The notes beneath the pieces are model-generated. The model was not told the origin of the DNA. It worked only from the letters and a program-made list of their open reading frames with translations, and searched no databases. From assembly GCA_037349315.1 (NCBI GenBank), contig JBAIAC010000006.1, forward strand, positions 55,176,501 through 55,240,500: a DNA stretch of 64,000 nucleotides, written 5' to 3'. Source of the stretch: Chelydra serpentina (taxonomy: Eukaryota; Chordata; Testudines; Chelydridae). This document shows, piece after piece, positions 10,806 to 22,014 of the stretch (position 1 is the stretch's first letter; each line of letters begins with the position of its first letter). A program made the position numbers and the translations under genes.

Positions 10806-12810
10806 ACTATGGCATGCTAGTGCTTCGTTTTCCACCTGAGCTTACTGCTGCTCAATTTCTGTCAGGCTTCTTGATGTGAATGCAACAGGTCTTTGATCTC
10901 CTTCTGGATGTTTTTGTTTAGCACTTCTCCTATACCATATGAAGATGTTACTGTTGTTGGATAGTTTACTGAGTATTGTTCCAATACAGGTGGAGATGTT
11001 AGTAGTTCTTTTATTTTATTGTGTTTTGTTATGTTCTCCCCCAAATCCACACATTGTGACCCTTAAGGGGATTTCTTAGGGGTTTTGTTAGATGAGCTAA
11101 ATTTGATAAGAATCTCCCAAAATAATTTGTTATGCCCAATCATCTTCTTACAGCAAAAAATGCTTTAGGATTTGAGTAACAGAAGTAACTGCTTTCAGTT
11201 CTCTGAATCCAACTGAATTCCCTGTTTGCTAATTATCTGTTTTACAAATTTTATCTGCTCCTATCCAAATTCACTTTTCTCACATTTCAGAGTGAGATTG
11301 GTTTGTTGGAAGCATTGCAAAACTGCACGCAATCATCTGTATGGCAAAGGATGCCAAGCAAACCTGACACGATCTGAGAGATTCTATTTTGGAAATATTC
11401 TGGTGTTGAAGACATGCTGAATGGAAGCCAATTAAAATAGTATCTTCCAAATGGGGCGATGAATGTAGTTACCTACATAGATTCATTAGCAAAGGGGATT
11501 TGCTAGAAGCCTGCTGTAACATCTAATTTTGAGAAGACGTGGGCCTCTGATAACTGACCTAATGTCTGTTCAACTGCGGGAAATGTGTCGTTCTGTGCAC
11601 ACACTTTTATTGAGTGATGAGATCCATGCAAATTTGGATTTTGCCATTGGGCTTCAGTACTACAACCATCCCCACACACTACTCAGGGGGTTCTTCTATC
11701 TGGGAAACAACCCTCATTTCACCATCACTCTTTCATTCTATTTTGACTTTCCCTAGCAAGGTTACAGAGATGTGATGTGGGGCAGTGAGAGCAAAGGGAG
11801 TTGCTGATGGAACTAGTTTTATTGTGTATTCTCCTGACAGCTTTCCTAGACTTATAAAGAAATGTGGCTACATCTCCTGTATAGTTTGCTTTTTCCCATT
11901 AATGCATTCCAGTTTCTGTACTGGATGTAGTCCTTGTATTGCTGGCAACACTAGTTAGAGGGTTGTTAGTCCTTGTATTACATATATTATTTGTTGAAGA
12001 ACTTTTCATCCTCTCTCTATTCTTTATTTCCCAAGGAACTGGCCACAAACATCCAATTTAGCCTCACAGAGATTTTTATTTGGTCTTTGCAGATCTCCAT
12101 TCCAATTATAATCTTTGGCAGTGCCTACTCCCCAGTATCAATTTTAAGTGTAAGATTTGGACAATTTACAGTCATGCTTGTGTCCCAAGGTGTGTGTTGT
12201 CTGTTTTACTAAGAATTTAATCCAGGGAAGAATGGTCTCGTTGTTTTTTATTGTTCTTGGTGACTTGCATGCGATTGCAAAATGTCTCATTTTGCGGCAT
12301 TTCCTACACTTTGCCTCATCGCTGCTAGCTGTGGCTTGGTATCTTGCCACATCTTCTTCAGCTTTTCCAAGCTTCCTCCACAGTTCTTCCCCTAAGGTTC
12401 TTTGGTTGCCCACTCCCTAGCTGTTCACTCTTCTTATGTTGTACATTTGGTCTGATTGCTCTTGCTAGCATTGCTGTTCCTTTATGGCTATCTGGATCTA
12501 ACTGAAGCTGTGCTGATTTTTGGCATCTCTTATGCCAACAACTCTCCTGTCTCTTATTAGTTCTTCTTTTAGCATTCTGCATTTGCAATGTTCAGCAAGA
12601 CAATTTACTATTAATAAAAGTCTCAGCTGTTTCCCCTTGTTCTTGGAACCTTCTATTAAATTTGGCTCTTTCATATATAAATTCTGTCTGCTTCTGAAAT
12701 GGGCAGCAAAATCCTCTGTCACTTGGGAGGATTCTTTCTTTTCTTCATTAGTGAGGGGCAGGGCACATAGGATACCATCATCAGCCATGGAAAATATCAG
12801 GGCACTTACC
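10806..12810 (-). pseudogene. Broken Ty3/gypsy retrotransposon (gag-PR-RT-RNase H remains)
   Basis: Read on the minus strand, the order is that of a Ty3/gypsy element. The gag part (12788 down to about 12350) contains ELIRDRRVVGIRDAKN, typical of gypsy capsid C-termini. A CCHC zinc knuckle (C-x2-C-x4-H-x4-C) spans 12308-12267. A protease active site I-D-T-G is at 12142-12131. Reverse-transcriptase blocks follow: VVVLKPNGKIQICMDL near 11670-11620, PFSMSSTPEYFQ near 11424-11390, and H-T-D-D at 11343-11332 in the catalytic box. The RT-RNase H junction (TSPPVLEQY, SSYGIGEVL) lies in 11050-10862. Frames change repeatedly and stops are present. No LTR, integrase or 5' gag was found, so both ends are truncated. 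Confidence 0.85.
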
Positions 12811-13621
12811 TAGTATTGTGCTAAGTATGAGTCTGAGTGTTGAGGGATCAGGGTCTTAGGGCTTATTGGAGATGGTGGGTGAAAATGTGCCCCAATTTAT
12901 GTTCAAATTAAAGTGATAATATACCAATGAGAGGTATTTTGGGGCTAAACTATAAATATGCTGCTCATTCACTGGGTTGGTGATGTTTTATTCTACCCTG
13001 AGTCAACAACGAAGGGGGAGTGCCTTCTTGGAGGCAGGAAGAGAGTTAGTTCACAAAGAGTATTAAAACAATAACTTTGCACTTTATAGGATTTGTTTTT
13101 CTATTTCATGAAGTCTGAATACTTTAATGTGCTCATTTTGTGAAATGAGCTTTGAGTATAGTTGCTTCCTTAGCAGCACTTGGCGAATGTTTTCACTATC
13201 TTTTGCTGGGCTTGCAGTTTGACTGGAAATTACTTTGGCAGCAGTCCGCAGATATGTTGGAGGTGTTTTGCTGCTTTGAATGTATTGGGCTATATTTGCT
13301 GTACTTCATAACTTGCTGTGCTGATGTATTTTATTTCAGTTGAATTCTGTTTGTGTTGGAAAAATGCATCCTCCAAGCACAGAGTATGTTCTCTTTACGG
13401 GTTGAGGCTGGATTATTTGTTCTGTCTGGGTTCAGATGCTGTATTTTATTCTTGTAAACCGTGCTTGAAGTGTTCTCATTGCTCACTGTGCCTGAAGTTT
13501 GTTTGCCAAGCAGGTAGATGAAGAATGACTGGATGAAAGGTGGGATAATTCAAAGGAGGCTCATGTAGATGTATAGAAACATTGTGGAATGGGTGGGGAG
13601 GATGGCAAAGAATAAAATAAA
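12811..13621. other. No gene supported
   Basis: Contains a 67-codon frame at 13318-13521 on the plus strand with a cysteine-rich stretch CKPCLKCSHCSLC. Spacing is not that of a known zinc-binding fold and there is no start context or intron signal, so it is treated as chance. No repeat family was identified. Confidence 0.35.
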
Positions 13622-14194
13622 TTATATAGAAGACATTTGAAAAGACAGCACTAACCTTTTGGTTTTGACTTCCCCATATATGTTTAGGATTTTTTCTGAC
13701 TTCCACTGCAGACTTATTTTAAACTGAGAGGAAAGAAATATATGGTCAGAAAAGACCAAAGGAATTGTGAAATCAATTTTATAGCCTGACAGATTTATAG
13801 CCTGACAGTTTGTCATTGTCAGAACCATGGTAGTAAACTGTAGTGTCACAAATACTATATAAACTGTCCCATCCTGGTTGCAGTGAAGCCAATGGATTTT
13901 TCCCATTCCCCATGTTTCAAAGGGAGCACAATCAAGCATTACATGTAAATATTTTGGTAAATATTGGAAAAGGAAGTGGAAAATATACATTATGGGTGTT
14001 TCTGAAACAAAGTTAATGGAGTTTGGCAGCAGCTCTTTACATTTTTGTACTAGCTCACTCATAAGTTCCTCTTGAGTAGAAGCTGCCAATTGTGCCAAAT
14101 TGTGTTCAAGTATGTAACTACTAGCCATTGGAGACTGAAATAAATTGGATTTGCACTTGAATCCCAGAGTCAGTGGCTTTTTCTGACAAGCCAC
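13622..14194 (-). CDS. Unassigned 190-codon open frame
   Basis: This is the longest open frame in the window. It opens with GTG two codons after an in-frame TGA; the first ATG is codon 23 (complement of 14126-14128), giving a 168-residue product MASSYILEHNLAQ.... The sequence mixes a hydrophilic start (STQEELMSELVQKCKELLP) with hydrophobic patches (MYIFHFLFQYLPKYL, TVYIVFVTLQFTTMVLTM) and a lysine-rich end. No domain is recognised and no signal peptide is clear. A splice-acceptor-like 'tggcttgtcag' lies just before codon 5, so it could be an exon. It could equally be a retrocopy, although no poly-A tail follows, an unknown transposon frame, or chance. Being far longer than its neighbours is the only positive evidence. 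Confidence 0.3.
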   Translation of the reverse strand: MACQKKPLTLGFKCKSNLFQSPMASSYILEHNLAQLAASTQEELMSELVQKCKELLPNSINFVSETPIMYIFHFLFQYLPKYLHVMLDCAPFETWGMGKIHWLHCNQDGTVYIVFVTLQFTTMVLTMTNCQAINLSGYKIDFTIPLVFSDHIFLSSQFKISLQWKSEKILNIYGEVKTKRLVLSFQMSSI

Positions 14195-14989
14195 TACTCA
14201 GACCTCAGTAGGATTTAAATATGGTTATTTGTGATGTTAGAAACCTACTTGGTAAATCATTTATAAATAAAAATATTTTCATGCAGAAAAGCATAATGAG
14301 CATGTCAAGGAGAAAAGCAACTGGGCAAGACAATAGCCTCATTACAACTGACGTGTTGTATGATAATATTATTAATATCATATTCAGTGAAACTGCAGAA
14401 AACTGTTAATAGAATTACAATCCTGATAAACCAACCCCTCAAAACACAGTTTTTCTGAAGGTTGGATCACCTGTCTGAGTTCATTAGGTTGGTGATAAGT
14501 AGTGGCCATACTTCTTCCCATGCCCAAGTGAAAAATTAAACCAACAAGCCTGCAGGATATCAAATTCCTGCAAGCATGAGTTCCAGTGGAGTTGCTGAAA
14601 CAACAATTATACATTTAGAATGAGAGCCTACTCTCTGATGAGCTCAAGGTTTGGCTTTGGTGTGTATGAAACAACGTTGGGCTGATGTGAATCTCTGGCA
14701 AAAAGTGAAATGAGAGTTTGAGAATGTTTACTGCACTAGGGACCAAACCAGTGTCAATATCACTTGAGTATGTGGTTTTTATGAATGGCAAGGTAAGGGA
14801 CTGGATGGCTCGAGCACTGATAATGAAAGTGTTAGTTATTAAACCAAGCCCAGATCAGAAGTGACCAAGGCTCCAATCTTGCAGTTTGTTGAGTGTGGAT
14901 GGCTTGCAGGATCATGGCCTCGGTTGAACTGAGTGATGAAAGAATCTGAGTCTCAGCCCTGATTCATATCATCCATATCGCCAGCCCAC
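14195..14989. other. No gene or classified repeat seen
   Basis: Mixed-composition DNA with only short frames and no recognised repeat ends. Confidence 0.4.
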
Positions 14990-15780
14990 CTTGACTATCC
15001 CTCCTGGCCCCATATGAACAGGTCTCGCACCACAGGAGGACTGAGCCCAGGGAGTCCTGGGGGTTTTCCTCAGTCTCTCCATAGGCAACTCTGGGCAGAT
15101 CAGCCCCTATTCCAGGATACTCTTTTAACCTGTAATCACTGCAGTTCATTTAAACATATATACAATTTATTTACACCAAAAAACATTTCTTTGGGTATTG
15201 CAAAACACTTCACAGCATGAGCACTGTGAGGAAATGGGTTGGGTGTGGTTTACTGAAGCAGTCTTTAAACTTCAATAAACTTTACAGTTACAACAATTTT
15301 ACAAGTCCGGAGTTTTCTTCCTGAACCTCCATGTGCTGCTGGTGTGGCACTTGGCTAGGATGGTTTGGACTCTGTGTGATAAAACCTGTTCTCCTTCTGT
15401 TCTGGCCTCCTGTCAGGCTATATCCCCCTCTGGGTCTGCCACTTAATGCTCTCTCGACTGGCAATATTCCCCACAGAGGGTCTGGCACTTAATGGCCTCC
15501 TGACAGACTTTGGGAAAGGGGCCCATCGCTTCCTCTTTCCCTAGATCAGCGCACGCAACCCTGCCGTGAGAGCGGGAGACTCACTTCACCACTCTTGCGC
15601 TGATGCTTCTCCGTTTCCAGCTGCTGCTCTAACTCCTCAGGCTGTTGCACTCTCCCTGGCTCTGCTCTGGACTTCAGCTCTGTTCTGGGCTGCTACACGC
15701 TCTCCAGCCCTTCCCAGGCAGTCCCAGCTCACATGGATGATGGCCGTTGAGCTCTCGACTTCCTCATTGGCCTGATCGGC
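14990..15780. repeat. Repeat-like GC-richer block, possibly an LTR in antisense
   Basis: The block is richer in G and C than its flanks. It has 'caatttatttacacc' and 'caataaactttacag' signals, and it holds a near-repeat of 'agggtctgccacttaatg' at about 15433-15450 and 'agggtctggcacttaatg' at 15477-15494. The composition and signals resemble reptile retroviral LTRs, but no paired ends or target duplication were found. Confidence 0.3.
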
Positions 15781-16270
15781 TTGTCAGTCCGTCTGACTTA
15801 CTTTTTTCCCTTTTGCCATGTGTATTTTTGACAGCATCAGGTTGGTTACTGTACAGAACAGTGCCCATGTGTTTTAGCTTTGGCTACAACTGAAGCAGTA
15901 ATCTCAGCTTTGGATTTCTTCTTTTCTCCTCTCTCTTTATTTTCCTCAAATAAAAAAATTAAATATAAAATCTCTTTATTTCGAAAAAGATTCTTGAAAG
16001 AACACGGTCAACTTAAATTCTAGCCAACTTCAAGCAATGAGCTAATAGGAGACCCAGGTACTAAATCTGCCACCCTGAGCCGTCTTGCCAGAGAGTCGCT
16101 GGAGGCATGTGTCTGGGAAGCATAGGGTCTGCAATTCTGCCTGCCTACTGTGCATGGGATCCTGGTGTCCTTCCCTTTGCTTTGACCCCCGCCCCCCCAT
16201 ACAGAGTAGCCCTGCACAATCTGGCTCTTGGGTAACAGTGGGAGACACATGGATAAGATGTGAAGTGTTG
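15781..16270. other. No gene supported
   Basis: T-rich then mixed sequence. Overlapping frames of 137 and 68 codons on the minus strand between 16020 and 16433 run into the GC-rich hairpin element that follows and have no coherent product. Confidence 0.35.
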
Positions 16271-16778
16271 TTAAGACTGCGAGTCTCTCATGGAGGTCAC
16301 GGAAGTCATGGACTCTGTAACTTCCATGACTTCCACAGCTGCCGCTGCCAGTGTAGCTGACCCCAGGGACGCCTGAGCAGCTGGCTCCGAGGCTGCCCAA
16401 GCAGTGGCTAGTGCTGCTGGCCCCAGAGGCCACCCGAGTAGCAGCAGCCCCAGGGCTGGCCCCAGAGCAGTGGTCCCGGAGCAGCAGCAGCAGTCCCAGC
16501 GGCAGCCCTAGAGGCTGTCGGAGCAGCAGTTCCAGGGGCTTTGGAGCAGTGGGCAGCCAGGGACAGTCAGCCGCCCCTCACCAGAGCAGGAGCCAGCTGG
16601 CAATCCCCTGGGCCCTCCAGAGCAGCGGCGACCTGGGGCCTCAGAAGCAGCTAACATTTAGTCAGCAGTATTCTGAGTAAAAATCACAGACAGGTCACAG
16701 CCTGTGAATGTTTATTTATTGCCCGTGACCAGTCCGTGACTTTTACTAAAAATACCCCAGACTAAATCTTAGCCTTAA
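16271..16778. mobile_element. TTAA-bounded non-autonomous DNA element with CAG-rich core
   Basis: TTAA occurs at both limits (16271-16274 and 16775-16778). The outer 80 bp on each side contain related 'gtcacggaagtcatgg' and 'cccgtgaccagtccgtgac' segments in inverted orientation. The core (16340-16640) is rich in 'agcagcag' and 'ccccag' words. TTAA targets are typical of piggyBac elements, but the terminal bases do not clearly match that family, so the class is open. The 89-codon frame at 16411-16680 is a by-product of the CAG-rich core. Confidence 0.5.
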
Positions 16779-17726
16779 TTATTATGAATACAGTTTGTAC
16801 TATTTCTATATTAGCACATGGGTTAAAGATGATTTTATACTGTGCATCTGCAAATAAAGCTTGTTGGTAGACTTCCAAGCAGACTAATCATCGTGGTTCA
16901 CACACACCCTTGAGTAATCCTAATGGGAAAGCTTGCTCAATAAATGTATCCGAGTGAGAGCTTTTACTACTACCTGTACTGAAGGCTGGTAAAGTTTCTG
17001 CTGGCTGCTGAGGGCACTTTGTTTGAAAGCTCCTCTAAAGTGCTCATTCAGTGACACTGTCAAGCAGCTGTCAAGCTTAAGCTCCTAAAAGACAGATGTC
17101 TCAGCTAGAACTGCTTTCCTTGAAGACCGACCTGGCCTCTACATGAAACAGCATATTGAGCCATGCTCCTGACAGGTGCAGTCATCTTTTCTTCGTGTGA
17201 TTTTCAGTTTCTGTCAGCATGTGCAGTTTCTGTAACTACTCCCAGCTGCTCAGGTTCGGTCAGATTTTCTTTTCCAAGTGCCTCTAGAAGTGAAATTTGA
17301 CCTCTAATGGTGACTTTACTTGATTATAACTGAATTTCTAGTTGTAAAGGGGTCAAAATCACTATTTTTATAATTTCAGTCCAGTTTGCTGAACTGAGTT
17401 TCAACAATCAAGACAAAGGCTGAGAAACCTTGTCCTCTAAATGGGTACTTGGATTTAAAAACAGAACATATAAGACTAAAAGAAATGAGGTGTTATTTGC
17501 TAAATGTATTTTCTTTTAATGGATTTGTGTTACTCAGGATCCTGGATTGCTCAAAAACGATTTTATTTTAATCTTAATTTTTGAAACAGTTCAAAGGTGC
17601 CATATATGTATGTTGTACTAAGTCTTCTGAGCATCAGATTGAGTACCAATCTCCCCTCCCTCCATAGCCCCAACAGGAACTTAGGGTGGAACATAAGCAG
17701 CTAAAATTAGGCTAAAGGAATTGACC
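16779..17726. other. No gene or repeat seen
   Basis: About 950 bp of AT-leaning sequence with no supported feature. Confidence 0.4.
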
Positions 17727-17825
17727 TGGATCTACACTAGAAAAAAAGTAAAGTTCAGGTCAGGCTAAACTATCATGTGTTAGCTAAACCTCACTTAAAC
17801 GTGCCTACTTTTCCTGGTCAAGACA
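17727..17825. mobile_element. Small MITE with 'ctacactagaaaa' ends
   Basis: The left end 'acctggatctacactagaaaa' pairs imperfectly with the right end 'acttttcctggtcaagacaa'. Same end type as the MITEs at 10480-10720 and 33208-33623. Confidence 0.55.
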
Positions 17826-18379
17826 AATCCAAAGTGGGCCCTGTTGAGGCCCTCTCATGACACCAGGATCAGGCCCTGGTTTTTGAGGTTGAAGGTCTGC
17901 AGCTTTTTTTGGTCTCTAGAATAGAGATCTTTGAGAGAAGGCACATGAGAAGCCCAGAGAGTCAAGATTATTCTTGTAACATGCTATCCTATTTTCCCCA
18001 TAATTTCCTGTGTGCATGGAATGCCCTCCCAAAATTGGTTTAGCAAGCCTCTCTCCTAACGTCCTTTCAAATCCCCTCCTCAAGACCCAATTGCAATGCA
18101 ATACCCTCCAAAAGTAAGTTAAATGCATGTCTTATAAAAGTAAATATTCATCTTATATATTTTAAAGTACATATGGAGTAAATCCACCAAGCTGTGCATA
18201 CACCTTTGTTTGAGTAGCAGCAAAGTGCTGTTACTCTGATCCCTGCTGTTTTGGCTCCCCTTTGCTATATATTGTTAAATTGCACACATTTTGGGATAGG
18301 TGAGATGCCTAAGTCACTTTTGGAAACAATACCCCTCCCCCCAATTAAATCAAATAGTGCTAACACAAATACTCAAATG

Positions 18380-18433
18380 AAGTGGGGGGACGACTTGTGG
18401 TTAAGGCACTGGAGCAGGACTCAGAAGATATGG
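18380..18433 (+). repeat. tRNA-derived SINE, left part
   Basis: 'gacttgtggttaaggcactgg' followed by 'gactcagaagatatgg' resembles the head of a reptile tRNA-derived SINE. The apparent continuation, 'cttccgtgtgaccttgagc', lies at 19067 onwards, on the other side of an LTR-like insertion. The B box region seems to have been lost at the junction. Confidence 0.5.
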
Positions 18434-19064
18434 TGTGGCAGTGCTCATTCACTCTGGGAACACCTCCGTACATTGGTGCAGGATGTTGGTGCAATCTTTG
18501 GCTCCAGCACCTCCTGCAGGCTGCCTGCCTCAGATCTCGGCTCTTCTGTGGCTTAGCCCTCCAGCCACATCACCTAAGTTCAGACCCCTTCCAGTCTGTC
18601 ATAACAAAGACTCAAAAAACGTCCAAACAAAACTGAACAATTCTTCTGCCCTCTTGGGTTACTGAAGTCTTCTCTTCTCTACTTGCAAACCCTACATCAG
18701 GGCTCCCTCCCACAGAAGCTACTCTTGTGAGTTTCCTTCCATAGGAGAGTCCTGCCTTCTCTACAGGCTCTCACTAGATCTTACCCTCTTTTTCCAGGGC
18801 CTACCAGAGGGACCAGTCCTGCCTCCATGGCCTTCATTAGTCTTCCTACCCCAGGTCTCTCTTGGAGAGAGGTGCACATCTGAGGTTTTCCTTCCATAGC
18901 TGAGCTCCCTCTGTCTAGCTCCACCTTTTCCAGCCAAGAGGCAATGAGTTAATCAGCTACCCCCCAGATGTGGAGCATGACTAGCTGGGGTTTTATCCCT
19001 TACCTTGCAGGTGACTGCCAGTTAAGCCATATCACAGATGGGTTCAGAACCCAGCCTTATCACA
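18434..19064. mobile_element. LTR-like insertion inside a SINE
   Basis: The block starts TGTGGCAG and ends TTATCACA, giving short inverted ends TGTG..CACA of the kind expected for an LTR. Its sequence is rich in CT and 'cctcc' words. The flanks are two halves of one SINE, which supports a later insertion. No exact target duplication was found. The three overlapping frames at 18251-18665 are chance. Confidence 0.5.
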
Positions 19065-19105
19065 GATCTTCCGTGTGACCTTGAGCAAGTCACTTATGCC
19101 TGGAT
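19065..19105 (+). repeat. tRNA-derived SINE, right part
   Basis: 'gtgtgaccttgagcaagtca' is the well-known conserved segment of CORE-type and MIR-like SINEs. It continues the SINE begun at 18380. Confidence 0.6.
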
Positions 19106-19890
19106 TTAACACAATATTGGCTCAGGGTTTCAGCCTGAGCCCCACAGACAAATTCCATTCACACACAAATCAGTCTGACTTGGGTCTGGAAGAACTCAGG
19201 TCCCAGGTCCAAGGGCCTTGCTAGAAGATGGATCGGATCCCTTTGCTGTGTGACTGTAGGTTAAGCCACAGACCTTAGTCAGAAAGTCTTTGGAGTGCAG
19301 TATGAATGCATTAGCATAGCTGTGAGACCCTGATCCAGCAACTGTAAACGCAGCTTTATAATGCAGTGTTGATATTCAAGCATGGGTTTGGAAACACTAA
19401 GTTCACAAGCTCAGGTCTTACAGACCCAGGTTTACAATGCAGTGTAGACATACCTTCTGTGCCTTAGGTCCTTACCTGGGATAATTATACGTCCTTTCTC
19501 CCAGCCCTTATATGTCTTTTCAATTTAGATTGCAAGCATTGCCTCTTATTTTGTGTTTGTACAGTGCCTAGCACAATGCTTTGGCGCCCTTGGTTGGAAT
19601 TTCTAGGCACTACTATGCTACAAATAATACTACTACTAATAATAGTGAGCTGCCTTTGAGGGACTGGGCTAAGGAATAACTGCATTTACCTTTTACAGTA
19701 ACTGGCTGACTAAGACTTTGGATCTATGGTATTTAGAGGCTATCTTCTCTGGAAATCCCAGTACAGAAGTCCTGTACAAGGTACCTGTATAATCACCAGG
19801 AATCCACCCACTGCTACAGCCAATGAAGCCTAAATTAAAGCTTCTCTCAGTTCATAGTACACCTGGTTTGCTACCAGTTACCATGAGATT
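19106..19890. other. No gene; MITE end near 19455
   Basis: 'gcagtgtagacataccttct' at 19440-19459 is a typical right end of the 'tgtctacac' MITE type, but its left partner is uncertain. The remainder shows no supported feature. Confidence 0.35.
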
Positions 19891-20830
19891 TAGGCCCAGA
19901 TTCTTAAAGGTAATTAGGCATTGCTCTGCTTAGTGTTGCAAGACTTAAGGGCTAGACTTACAAAGGGACTTATTGAGGTGCCATTGACATTCACAAAACC
20001 ACTGCTCAGCTGCTGCCTAACTGCTATGTGCCTAAGTTTCCACTGGTGGGCATGTGCAAAGTCACCTAAGTCCTAATGAGCTGCTCAGAGACCCTGCTCA
20101 CCTCTAAGCCCTAGAGGCATTCTCAAACTAGGTGCTCCCCTGCCTATCTTGCCAACAGACCCTGATCTAGTAGATGTGATCAAAGATGCCTAGCCTTTGC
20201 AAAAATGAGGTGGGTGAGCAGGTCAGGAATTTTGTGGGTTGGCTGGATCTATATCTGCCCAGAAATTCTTAGTAGCCCAGTGGTGAGGGCACTCAGCTAC
20301 GATAGGGAAAACTTGGGTTTGAATCCCCACTCTGCCTGAGTCAGTGCAGAATGGGGATTCAGATCTCCAATATTCCAGGTGAGTGCCTTAACCACCAGGC
20401 TATGGAGACAGCCTCTTGCTCCCTAAGCCCCAACAGGATCCTCAAACTAGCCATTCTGTGGCATCTGATCTGGTATGCTTACTTAGGAACCCCACAAAAC
20501 GTAGCTGGTAGTGGTGCTCCCACCTTTACTTCCCAGTGATTAGATCACTTTCCCAATATGTGGGAAACCCATGTTCAATTCCTTCCACTGCCTGATGTGA
20601 GCAGAGATTTAAACCTACGTCTCCACGGTATGCCCTAACCACTGGGTTTTGAGATATTCAGGGGTAGGTCTTTCTCAATCTCTCCTGTTGAAGCCAGTCC
20701 ACGTTGTATAAATAATTAAACAGCCCTGAGAACAGGGACTTTCCCATATCCCAAAAGAGTGCCCTAGCCACTAGACTACAGAGGAATTCTCACTCTTTCT
20801 CTAACCCAATAATGAAATGTTTTCGCCTGT
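19891..20830. repeat. Composite repeat with several inverted tRNA-like modules
   Basis: The first part (19895-20160) contains two related segments beginning 'gcccagattcttaaagg' and 'ggctagacttacaaaggg'. It is followed by at least two pairs of tRNA-like modules in opposite orientation. The plus module at about 20268-20335 has an A-box-like 'tagcccagtggtgaggg' and a B box GGTTTGAATCC at 20316-20326; its inverted partner is at about 20345-20408. A second plus module with 'tgttcaattcc' lies at 20535-20590, with a partner at 20605-20660. A third 'gccctagccactaga' head is near 20763. A related set lies at 56460-56700. None can fold as a functional tRNA. Confidence 0.55.
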
Positions 20831-22014
20831 GATGGGCTGGGCTATTAGTGTTAAATTCTCACTACTCTGATTATTTAAACTTCTTTTAATAATCTTTGTT
20901 AAGAAAGAATCAGTTCATTTGTGGGAACAACTCAGCAATTTTATACTGAGTTTTCTCAAATTCATAGGTGCTAGTACAAAATATTATTGCCAAGGTGGTT
21001 GCTGTTACATTTTAAAAGATGAGTTGATAGATCACCTAGCCTAGACACCATTTCAATTAATCTTTGAGGTTTAATAGTAATCATACAGCTTTCTGCCTTT
21101 AGCCTTCTTATATACCTGACTTACAGTCAGACTCCCATAAAACACCTAGCTATGCCCTCCAATAACATGATATGGCAACAAAAAAACTAATCCAGCCACA
21201 ATATCACCACCAACTGCTATTTCAGCAGCCAGTCATCAACTCAGAGTGAAGCCCAGGGCTGTTGCATGCTTATTGAACTCCCAGGTATTATTATGATTGT
21301 TGCAATGCTGTAGATAAGGTTGAGATGGCATGTAATTCTAAAACCCTCTTTTCAGTTGTTTATATATTTTATAAAGGTACCTAAGAAATTTCAGCCCCCT
21401 GTCAGGCCAGATTTGAGTTCTTTTGGACAGTTCAACTGAAAATCCATGTGGATGTTTTTGAGTTATATGAACATCAAAGTAATATTTTTTTCTGCTGTTT
21501 AAACACTTTTTCTGTACTTGCGTAACTCAAACAGATTTATTTTTAAAATTTCAGACTTGGCAGATGTATAGTCCTGATTGATGAATGCGTGCTTAATCTT
21601 GTTTGAAGAAATTTGATTTGGATACATTTAAGTTTGGGGCATTTTAAAATAGGGTACTGAGTATCCGCAGCATGTTATTTTTCTTGATATAGCGCAAGAA
21701 ATATGGCATGGTTTGAAGGTCTGTAGATGTACATATTTGCATCAACACCTGGGGAGAAGTTGAGAGTATGTTAATAAGTGCAATGCTTACCATTAAAATA
21801 TTTACAGTTGCTCTTTGCAAGTAATTATGTTACCACTAATGTTACCATTAATGTATGTAGTGTTACAGTTACATTTAATTTGTATTTAGAGTGAGCACAG
21901 TTTAACATCATATTCCTGTAAAAACTCACTTTTTCACTCTACACTTAAGCCCCCAAAATCTTATAACATCTTCAGAAATGTTGCACAAAAACAGATAAAC
22001 ATCATAGTCAAGTG
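20831..22014. other. AT-rich DNA, no gene or repeat seen
   Basis: Nothing beyond a short local duplication near 21830-21855 ('gttaccactaat' then 'gttaccattaat'). Confidence 0.45.

Noticed and set aside
13318..13521. Cysteine-rich frame resembling a zinc-binding protein
   Set aside because: The CxxC spacing is irregular, the frame is short, and there is no supporting context.
16020..16680. Minus-strand 137-codon and plus-strand 89-codon frames
   Set aside because: They arise from the CAG-rich core of a DNA element; the serine runs reflect AGC repeats.
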